Source of the DNA: JAFAVZ01 sp036009105
Lineage (GTDB): Bacteria; Acidobacteriota; Thermoanaerobaculia; Gp7-AA8
Length of the DNA: 11,280 nucleotides
Assembly (NCBI GenBank): GCA_036009105.1
Contig: DASYMJ010000164.1
Span: forward strand, 1-11,280
Reading direction: 5' to 3'
Positions 1-6,054 of this stretch are shown here, in pieces; positions within the stretch are counted from its first letter, which is position 1; every line of letters starts with the position of its first letter. The translations under genes were made by a program, and so were the position numbers. The notes under the pieces are model-generated. The model did no database searches and was not told where the DNA came from. It saw nothing but the letters and a program-made list of their open reading frames with translations.

Positions 1-938
1 GGATCGAAGATGGCCACCAGGCGCTCGCCGCCCGCCGTGGCGTAGACGATCGACTCGTGGCCGATCGGCTCCACCACCTCCACCACCGCGTCGAACATCG
101 TGCCGCGCGAGATGTGCTCCGGGCGGATACCGAGGATCACCTTGCCGTCCGGCCAGCGCGCCGGAATGGAGAAGGCGGCGGCGCGCACCTTGGCGTCGGC
201 GATGGTGGCCGGCAGGAGGTTCATCGGCGGCGTCCCGATGAACTGCGCCACGAAGACGTTCGCCGGCTGCTCGTACACCTCCCGCGGCGTCCCCACTTGC
301 TGAATCTTGCCATCGCGCAGGACGGTGATGCGGTGGCCCATGGTCATCGCCTCGACCTGATCGTGCGTCACATACACGGAGGTCGTGCCGAGGGTTTGCT
401 GGAGCTTCGTGATCTCGGCGCGGGTCTGCACGCGGAGCTTTGCGTCCAAGTTCGACAGCGGCTCGTCGAAGAGGAAGACGGCCGGGTCGCGCACGATGGC
501 GCGGCCGACGGCGACGCGTTGCCGCTGGCCGCCGGAGAGCTCGCGCGGCTTGCGCTCCAGCAGGTGCTTGATGCCGAGGATGTCGGCGGCGTTGTCGACG
601 CGTTTGGCGATCTCGGTCCGCACGACGTTGCGCATCTTCAGGCCGAAGCCGAGGTTGTCGCGGACGGTCATGTGCGGATAGAGCGCGTAGCTCTGGAAGA
701 CCATGGCGATGTCGCGCTCTTTCGGCGCGAGGTTGTTCACCACCCGCCCGCCGATGGCGATCTTGCCGGAGCTGATCTCCTCCAGGCCGGCGATCATCCG
801 CAGCGCGGTCGACTTGCCGCAGCCCGACGGCCCGACCAGCACCATCAGCTCATGATCGCGGATGTGGAGGTTGAGGTCGTCGATGACGGCGACCTCGCCG
901 TAGCGCTTCGCGACGTGATCGAAGGTGACGTCGGCCAT
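1..938 (-). CDS. ugpC: MalK/UgpC-family sugar ABC transporter ATP-binding protein (3' end beyond window)
   Basis: This is the cytoplasmic ATPase that would power an importer for sugars or glycerol-3-phosphate. The reverse strand reads from ATG at 938 for 312 codons without a stop and leaves the window at base 1, so the C-terminus is missing (E. coli MalK has 371 residues). All ABC motifs are present: Walker A GPSGCGKST (36-44), Q-loop FQSYALYPHMTV (about 82-93), signature LSGGQRQR (134-141), Walker B VFLFDEP (154-160, catalytic Glu159) and switch His192 in YVTHDQ. Glu159 and His192 fall at the same numbers as in E. coli MalK. The region after about 235 (NVFVAQFIGTPPMNLL, then LGIRPEHI) is the TOBE regulatory domain typical of MalK, UgpC and MsmX. 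The start is supported by family alignment at MADVTFDHV; no Shine-Dalgarno is visible. The stop of the upstream selenoprotein gene lies 20 bp away on the same strand, so co-transcription is possible. The permease and binding-protein genes are not in the window, so the substrate cannot be named. Confidence 0.93.
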   Translation of the reverse strand, partial: MADVTFDHVAKRYGEVAVIDDLNLHIRDHELMVLVGPSGCGKSTALRMIAGLEEISSGKIAIGGRVVNNLAPKERDIAMVFQSYALYPHMTVRDNLGFGLKMRNVVRTEIAKRVDNAADILGIKHLLERKPRELSGGQRQRVAVGRAIVRDPAVFLFDEPLSNLDAKLRVQTRAEITKLQQTLGTTSVYVTHDQVEAMTMGHRITVLRDGKIQQVGTPREVYEQPANVFVAQFIGTPPMNLLPATIADAKVRAAAFSIPARWPDGKVILGIRPEHISRGTMFDAVVEVVEPIGHESIVYATAGGERLVAIFD

Positions 939-958
939 GGGGAGCTAGGGTAGCGCGT

Positions 959-1741
959 TTACGGCAGCTTCCGCGCCTGCTCCAGCATCTCCTCCGGCCG
1001 GGCCCGGACCCGAAAATCCCCGGTCAGGTTCACCCAGCGCACCGTGCCGTTGCGGTCGACCAGGAGCTCCGCCGGCCGGGCGATGTCCGCCCCGTTCTCC
1101 CCCGCCTTCTCATGGAGGATGCCGTATTGGCGGATCGTCTTCGCGCCGGGATCGGAGAGGAGCGGGAAGGTGTAATGCGCCTTGCGGCTCAGGTCCGCCG
1201 ACTGTTGCGGCGTATCGACGCTGATCGCCACCGGCTGCACGCCGGCGGCCTTGAATTCGGCGAGTCGTTCCTGCACACCCCGTAACTCGGAGTTGCAGAA
1301 CGGTCACCAGTAGCCGCGGTAGAAGATGAGGATCACGCCTTTCGGCGCCGCGTCCGTCAGCTCCTCCAGCGTCACCCTCTTTCCGCTGGTGTCGGCCAGC
1401 GCGAACGGGGGCGCCTGCTGCCCCACTTTCGGCGCGCCGGCCGCCGAGGGGAGCTGCTTCGAGAAGACGAAGATGAGCAGACAGAACATCGCCGCGACGC
1501 CGACGCCCGCCACCGTCGCCACCACCCCCGCCACCCGCCGCCCCGTCGACCGCGGCGCATCGAACGACCGGCGCAACCCCACGACCAGCAGCACGACCGC
1601 CACCGCGAACAGCGCGAGATTCAACCACGGCATGTCCCGCATGACCGGATACTGGTAGAGGAAGGTGAGGTAGCTGGCAAAGGCGACGACGCTGAGAAGG
1701 AGCCCGGCCCAAAGCGGCCAGGAGGATTTGCGCTCGCTCAT
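959..1741 (-). CDS. Membrane-anchored peroxiredoxin-like (AhpC/TSA, redoxin) selenoprotein with in-frame UGA = Sec146
   Basis: Read through one TGA, this frame gives a 260-residue protein. The N-terminal third has three hydrophobic helices (about 9-29, 39-56, 70-93). The Arg-rich loop LRRSFDAPRSTGRR between helices 2 and 3 and the charged start MSERK predict, by the positive-inside rule, that the C-terminal domain faces the periplasm. Residues about 103-260 form a thioredoxin-fold AhpC/TSA domain: APKVGQQAPPFAL, then VILIFYRGYW, the TGA, PFCNSELR, then VAISVDTPQQSADL and FPLLSDPGAKTIRQYGI. Family members read FYRGxWCPxC here, so the TGA replaces the first catalytic Cys and gives U146-P-F-C149. 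Both sides of the TGA are in the same frame and align continuously with the family, so there is no frameshift. ATG at 1739-1741 is chosen; an in-frame ATG at 1763-1765 (MEPATIGV) is an alternative. A longer open frame to 1978 would overlap the helicase. The role is probably thiol peroxidase or disulfide oxidoreductase. The alternative is a single Cys-to-stop mutation or sequencing error, which would make it a pseudogene. Confidence 0.85.
1269..1300 (-). promoter_or_regulatory. Candidate bacterial SECIS hairpin just downstream of the UGA
   Basis: On the mRNA strand, 3 nt after the UGA, the arm UUCUGCA (1300-1294) pairs with UGCAGGA (1275-1269): seven pairs including one U-G. After a single bulged G (1276), ACUC (1293-1290) pairs with GGGU (1280-1277), including one U-G. 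The apical loop is nine bases, GGAGUUACG (1289-1281), and starts with GG, as bacterial SECIS loops usually require a G in the first two positions. The UGA-to-loop distance is 14 nt, slightly shorter than the roughly 16-37 nt usually quoted. A small competing hairpin, AACU/AGUU with loop CGG, is also possible. The structure was drawn by eye; no folding energy was computed. Confidence 0.6.
1304..1306 (-). other. Putative selenocysteine UGA codon (Sec146)
   Basis: This is the only stop codon inside the redoxin frame. It lies between Trp145 (TGG) and Pro147 (CCG), at the position normally occupied by the N-terminal Cys of the CxxC motif in this family. The next base is C, a context known to favour slow termination. 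UGA replacing a redox-active Cys, with coding similarity continuing on both sides, is the classic mark of a bacterial selenoprotein. The selABCD genes are not in the window, so Sec capability of the host is untested here. Confidence 0.8.
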
Positions 1742-1808
1742 GACGCCGATGGTAGCAGGCTCCATCCGGTGTAGACGGCCGCCCCGGTGAGAGATAATCA
1801 ACGATCCG
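1742..1808. promoter_or_regulatory. Divergent promoter region between selenoprotein (-) and Lhr helicase (+) genes
   Basis: This 67-bp gap separates two divergent start codons. Toward the helicase, GATAAT (1793-1798) matches the -10 consensus at 5 of 6 bases and ends 10 bp before its ATG. Toward the selenoprotein gene, TACCAT on the reverse strand (1754-1749) matches 4 of 6 and ends 7 bp before its ATG. No good -35 (TTGACA-like) box is seen at 16-18 bp for either. Neither start has a Shine-Dalgarno at a workable distance; a GGAG on the reverse strand is 18 nt from the selenoprotein ATG, which is too far. Short or absent leaders are therefore inferred. Confidence 0.4.
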
Positions 1809-4800
1809 ATGCCCCTGACCCGTTTCCATCCCCTGGTCCAACGCTGGTTCACCGAAACCCTCGGCACTCCCACCCCCGCCCAGGCCCGGGGCTGGGCCGC
1901 CATCCGGGAGCAGAAGCACACCCTCATCGCCGCCCCGACCGGCTCCGGCAAGACGCTCGCGGCGTTCCTCACTGCCATCGATGACCTTCTGCAGGAGGGC
2001 CTGCAAAGGCCGCTGCCGGATGAAGTGCGCGTGGTCTACGTCTCGCCGCTCAAGGCGCTGAGCGCGGACATCCACAAGAACCTGGCCGAGCCGCGGCTGG
2101 GCATCCGCAAGCTGGCCGAGGAGGCGGGGCTCGACGCGCCGCGCATCACCGCGGCCGTGCGCACCGGCGACACCACCACGGCCGAGCGCGCGGCGATGCT
2201 CAGGACGCCGCCGCACATCCTGGTCACCACGCCCGAGTCGCTCTATCTGCTCCTCACCGCGGAGCGCAGCCGCAAGATGCTCCGTACGGTAAGGACGGTC
2301 ATCGTCGACGAGATCCACGCGGTGATCGGCACGCGCCGCGGCGCCCATCTCGCCCTCACCCTGGAGCGTCTACAGCAGGTAGCGGAGCAGCCGCTGTTGC
2401 GCCTCGGCCTCTCCGCCACGCAGAAGCCGATCGAGCAGGTGGCCGACTACCTCACCGGCGGCGCCCCCTGCACCATCATCAATGAAGGCCACCGCCGTGC
2501 CATGGACCTGGGGATGGAGATCCCCCGCTCGCAGCTGGAAGCGGTGATGGCTCACGAGGTCTGGACCGACTACTACGACCGGCTGACGGAGCTGATCGGC
2601 GCGCATCGCACGACCCTGGTCTTCGTCAACACGCGCATGATGGCCGAGCGCGTCGCCCGCCATCTGGCCGACCGCCTCGGCGAAGAAGCAGTCACCGCGC
2701 ATCACGGCTCGCTCTCCAAGGATGCGCGCCACGACGCCGAGTCGCGCCTCAAGCACGGCCAGCTGAAGGCGCTCGTGGCCACCGCCTCGCTGGAGCTCGG
2801 CATCGACATCGGCCACGTCGACCTGGTCTGCCAGATCGGCTCGCCGCATCGCATCGCCACGTTCCTGCAGCGCGTCGGGCGCTCCGGCCACACCGTCTCC
2901 GGCCTGCCGAAAGGGCGGATCTTCCCGATGTCGCGCGACGACATGTTCGAATGCGCCTCGCTCCTGCGCGCGGTGAAGCAGGGCGAGCTCGATCGCATCG
3001 TGGTGCAGGAGGCGCCGCTGGACGTGCTCGCGCAGCAGGTGGTGGCCGAGGCGGCTTGTGATGAGTATGCGGAGTCGGCTCTGTTCGCGGTGGTGCAACG
3101 CGCGCAACCGTATCGGGCGCTGAAACGGGAAGACTTCGATGCCGTCGTGCAGATGACGGCCGACGGCTTCGCGACCAAGCGTGGCCGCCGCGGCGCATTG
3201 ACGCATCGCGACGAGGTGAACGGCATCGTGCGCGGCCGGCGCGGCTCGCGGCTGCTGGCCATCACCTCCGGCGGTGCGATCCCGGAGGTGGCCGACTACC
3301 GCGTGATCCTGGAGCCGGAAGAGACGTTCATCGGCACGCTGAACGAGGACTTTGCCATCGAGAGCCAGGCGGGCGACATCTTCCAGCTCGGCAACAGCTC
3401 GTGGCAGATCCTGCAGGTGACGAGCGGCACGGTGCGCGTGGCCGACGCGAAAGGCGCGCCGCCCACCATCCCCTTCTGGCTCGGCGAGGCGCCGGCGCGC
3501 AGCGATGAGCTGTCGCAGGCCGTGAGCTCGCTGCGAGCAGACATCGAACCGCATCTCGATGATGTGGACGCCGCTGCAGCGTGGCTGGCCGAGGAGACGG
3601 GGATTCCGCTCGATGCGGCGCGCGAGCTGGCCGCCTACCTGGCCGAGTCGCGCCGCATCCTCGGCGTGCTGCCGACCCAGCAGACGCTCGTCCTGGAGCG
3701 CTTCTTCGACGAGTCGGGCGGCATGCAGCTGGTCCTGCACGCGCCGTTCGGCAGCCGCATCAACCGCGCCTGGGGCCTCGCCCTGCGCAAGCGCTTCTGC
3801 CGCCAGTTCAACTTCGAGCTGCAGGCCGCGGCGACGGAAGACGCGGTGCTCCTCTCCCTCGGACCGCAGCATTCCTTCCCGCTGGCGGACGTTTTCCGCT
3901 ACCTCCACCCGGCCACGGCGAAGGACATCCTGGTGCAGGCCTTCCTCGACGCGCCGGTGTTCCAGACGCGCTGGCGCTGGAACACGACCATCTCTCTCGC
4001 CGTGCCGCGCAACCGCAACGGCAAGAAGGTGCCGCCGCAGCTGCAGCGGATGATGGCGGACGACCTGATGGCCGCCGTCTTCCCGGACGCCGCGGCGTGC
4101 TTCGAGAACATCCCCGGCGACCGCCAGCTGCCGGATCATCCGCTGGTCAACCAGGTGGTGCGCGACTGCCTGGGCGAGGCGATGGATTTCGAAGGTCTCT
4201 CGCGCGTGCTGACGCGCATCCACGCGGGCGAGCTGCAGCTCGTGGCGCGCGACACGCCGGAGCCCTCGCCGCTCGCGCACGAGATCCTGAACGCGAAGCC
4301 GTACGCCTTTCTCGACGATGCGCCGCTGGAAGAGCGCCGCACGCAGGCCGTCTACACGCGCCGGGCCGGCGACACGATGGGCGCGCTCGACGCCGCGGCC
4401 ATCGACCGGGTGCGCGACGAGGAGCGGCCCGATCCCCGCGATGCGGACGAGTTGCACGATGTGCTGCTCACGGCCGGCTTCCTGACGCCGGCCGAGGCGA
4501 TAGACATCGATGACGCGCTGTTCGAGACGCTGGTGAAGTCGCGGCGCGCCGGCCTGGTGATGAACGTGTGGATCGCCGCGGAGCGTCTGCCCGAGCTCCT
4601 CGCCCTCCACACCATCGACACGTCGTTGCACGCCCCACCCTCCCGCGCCGCCCGCCCCTGGACGCGGGAGCAGGCGCTGGTGGAACTGATCCGCGGCCGC
4701 ATGTCCATCCTGGGGCCCACCACGGCCGCGGAGATCGCCGACTCGCTCGCCATCAACATCGGCGAGGTCGAGACGGCCCTGCTCACGCTCGAATCGGAAG

Positions 4801-5951
4801 GGGTGATCCTGCGCGGCTCGTTCGAGGAGGCAGGCCGCGCCGAGTGGTGCGACCGGCGCCTGCTGGCGCGCATCCACCGCTACACGCTGACCCGTCTGCG
4901 CGCGGAGATCGAGCCGGTCACGGCGGCGGACTTCATCCGCTTCCTCTTCGCCTGGCAGCACGTGACGCCGAGCGCGAAGCTCTCCGGCGTCGACGGCCTG
5001 CACGCCATCCTGGGGCAACTGGACGGCTTCGAAGTCGCCGCCGCGGCGTGGGAGCGCTCCATCCTCCCCGCGCGCATGGACCGCTACGAGCCGGCCCTCC
5101 TCGACACGCTCTGCCTGGGCGGCGACGTCGGCTGGGCGCGCCTCTCTTCCGCACCGTCGACGGTGATCGCCGCAACCCCGATCGCGCTCTATCTGCGCGA
5201 GAACGCCGCCGCCTGGCAAACGTTGCGCGGCGAATCGGAGACCGTCCTCGGCGACACCGCGCGCGCCGTGCTGGAGACGCTGCGCCAGCGCGGCGCCTCG
5301 TTCTCGCGCGACATCGGCGACGAGGCCTCCCTGGCCGAGCTCGTCGCGGCGGGCCTGGTCACCTCGGACGGCTTTGCCGGTCTGCGCGCGCTCGTCGGCG
5401 CCTCGAACAGCAACCGCCTCGCCGGCCGCTGGTCGGTGCTGGCCGGCGCGGAGCTGACGCGCGAGGAGGCGGTGGAGGCGCAGGCCCACGCGCTGCTGCG
5501 CCGTTACGGCGTCGTGTTCCGCCGCATGCTCACCCGCGAGCCGAACGCGGCGACGTGGCGCGAGCTGGCCCGCGTCTACCGCCGGCTCGAGGCGCGCGGC
5601 GAGATCCGCGGCGGCCGCTTCGTGGGCGGCATGTCGGGCGAGCAGTTCGCGCTGCCGGAGGCGGTGGAGAAGCTGCGCGAGGTGCGGCGCGGCGCGCCGG
5701 ACGGGCAGGTCATCGTGATCAGCGCCGCCGATCCGCTGAACCTGACCGGCATCGTCACCGCCGGCGAGCGCGTGCGCGCCGTGGCCTCCAACCGCATCGC
5801 CTGGCGCGACGGCATCCCGCTCTCGGTCATGGAAGGCGACTACCTGCGGCCGCTGGTGGAGCTGGAGCCCGCCGCGGCAATGGACATCGCCGCGCTCCTC
5901 GCCGGCCGCCGCGTGCCGGTGGCGCAGGGCTTCGTGGGAAAGACAGCGTAG
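1809..5951 (+). CDS. lhr: Lhr-type superfamily 2 ATP-dependent helicase, full length with C-terminal extension
   Basis: Lhr (large helicase-related) is a 3'-to-5' ATP-dependent nucleic-acid translocase and helicase linked to DNA repair. The 1380-residue frame shows every SF2 motif in order: Walker A APTGSGKT (42-49), Ia YVSPLKAL, Ib TTPESLYLLLT, II DEIH (167-170), III LSAT (201-204), IV TLVFVNTR, V ATASLELGIDIG and VI QRVGRSGH (354-361). After the two RecA domains come the Lhr-specific winged-helix and core domains to about residue 870. A C-terminal region of about 510 residues follows, including a winged-helix-like stretch near 960-1005 and a conserved-looking end (DPLNLTGIVTAGERV, IAWRDGIP). 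Length fits full Lhr (E. coli 1538, M. smegmatis about 1507) rather than core-only Lhr of about 850-900. In E. coli and mycobacteria the C-terminal part assembles oligomers, and in E. coli it has been reported to have uracil-DNA glycosylase activity; I cannot confirm catalytic residues here. ATG 1809 is the first start giving the family N-terminus; no Shine-Dalgarno precedes it. It appears to be a single-gene unit. Confidence 0.95.
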   Translation: MPLTRFHPLVQRWFTETLGTPTPAQARGWAAIREQKHTLIAAPTGSGKTLAAFLTAIDDLLQEGLQRPLPDEVRVVYVSPLKALSADIHKNLAEPRLGIRKLAEEAGLDAPRITAAVRTGDTTTAERAAMLRTPPHILVTTPESLYLLLTAERSRKMLRTVRTVIVDEIHAVIGTRRGAHLALTLERLQQVAEQPLLRLGLSATQKPIEQVADYLTGGAPCTIINEGHRRAMDLGMEIPRSQLEAVMAHEVWTDYYDRLTELIGAHRTTLVFVNTRMMAERVARHLADRLGEEAVTAHHGSLSKDARHDAESRLKHGQLKALVATASLELGIDIGHVDLVCQIGSPHRIATFLQRVGRSGHTVSGLPKGRIFPMSRDDMFECASLLRAVKQGELDRIVVQEAPLDVLAQQVVAEAACDEYAESALFAVVQRAQPYRALKREDFDAVVQMTADGFATKRGRRGALTHRDEVNGIVRGRRGSRLLAITSGGAIPEVADYRVILEPEETFIGTLNEDFAIESQAGDIFQLGNSSWQILQVTSGTVRVADAKGAPPTIPFWLGEAPARSDELSQAVSSLRADIEPHLDDVDAAAAWLAEETGIPLDAARELAAYLAESRRILGVLPTQQTLVLERFFDESGGMQLVLHAPFGSRINRAWGLALRKRFCRQFNFELQAAATEDAVLLSLGPQHSFPLADVFRYLHPATAKDILVQAFLDAPVFQTRWRWNTTISLAVPRNRNGKKVPPQLQRMMADDLMAAVFPDAAACFENIPGDRQLPDHPLVNQVVRDCLGEAMDFEGLSRVLTRIHAGELQLVARDTPEPSPLAHEILNAKPYAFLDDAPLEERRTQAVYTRRAGDTMGALDAAAIDRVRDEERPDPRDADELHDVLLTAGFLTPAEAIDIDDALFETLVKSRRAGLVMNVWIAAERLPELLALHTIDTSLHAPPSRAARPWTREQALVELIRGRMSILGPTTAAEIADSLAINIGEVETALLTLESEGVILRGSFEEAGRAEWCDRRLLARIHRYTLTRLRAEIEPVTAADFIRFLFAWQHVTPSAKLSGVDGLHAILGQLDGFEVAAAAWERSILPARMDRYEPALLDTLCLGGDVGWARLSSAPSTVIAATPIALYLRENAAAWQTLRGESETVLGDTARAVLETLRQRGASFSRDIGDEASLAELVAAGLVTSDGFAGLRALVGASNSNRLAGRWSVLAGAELTREEAVEAQAHALLRRYGVVFRRMLTREPNAATWRELARVYRRLEARGEIRGGRFVGGMSGEQFALPEAVEKLREVRRGAPDGQVIVISAADPLNLTGIVTAGERVRAVASNRIAWRDGIPLSVMEGDYLRPLVELEPAAAMDIAALLAGRRVPVAQGFVGKTA

Positions 5952-5956
5952 GAAAC

Positions 5957-6054
5957 GTAGGGCCGGCTCTCCAGCCGGCCGCGGTAGGAAAATGAGGGGC
6001 CGGCGCAGCCGGCCGAACCATGCTTTACCGGGCCGGCTGGAGAGCCGGCCCTAC
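5957..6054. repeat. BIME-like REP / inverted-REP cluster with three hairpins
   Basis: A forward REP at 5957-5980 has GTAG followed by arms GGCCGGCT and AGCCGGCC around the loop CTCC. A perfect inverted copy occupies 6031-6054: the same arms around GGAG, ending in CTAC. Between them a third hairpin (5998-6014) has arms GGCCGGC and GCCGGCC around the loop GCA. The tetranucleotide plus palindrome matches the layout of REP elements mobilised by RAYT (TnpA-REP) transposases, and a head-to-head pair is a BIME. The cluster starts 6 bp after the helicase stop and overlaps the 3' end of the convergent propeller gene (stop at 6025-6027). The hairpins may also act as a bidirectional mRNA end or stabiliser, but there is no T-run for a classic intrinsic terminator. 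Confidence 0.85.

Noticed and set aside
57..953. 298-codon open frame on the plus strand
   Set aside because: It is antisense to the MalK/UgpC ATPase, which has all ABC motifs on the minus strand. The translation is Arg/His/Ala-rich with no family signature.
959..1741. Simple pseudogene or frameshift explanation for the interrupted redoxin
   Set aside because: The frame is unchanged across the TGA, no other lesion is seen, and the TGA falls exactly on a catalytic Cys with a hairpin after it. A nonsense mutation or read error cannot be excluded from sequence alone but is less likely.
1742..1978. N-terminal extension of the selenoprotein frame up to 1978
   Set aside because: It would overlap the helicase start and its Walker A region by about 170 bp, and the extension has no membrane or family features. 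The ATG at 1741 directly precedes the first helix.
1110..2348. 412-codon open frame on the minus strand
   Set aside because: It overlaps the selenoprotein gene in another frame and the start of the helicase on the other strand. Its composition is that of a GC-rich shadow frame.
2370..5489. 1039-codon open frame antisense to the helicase
   Set aside because: Long antisense frames are expected in DNA this GC-rich. The translation has no recognisable domain, while the plus strand encodes a complete Lhr.
5957..6054. Intrinsic terminator between the convergent helicase and propeller genes
   Set aside because: The hairpins are strong, but no T-run follows on either strand. The identical units at other sites point to a dispersed REP family instead.
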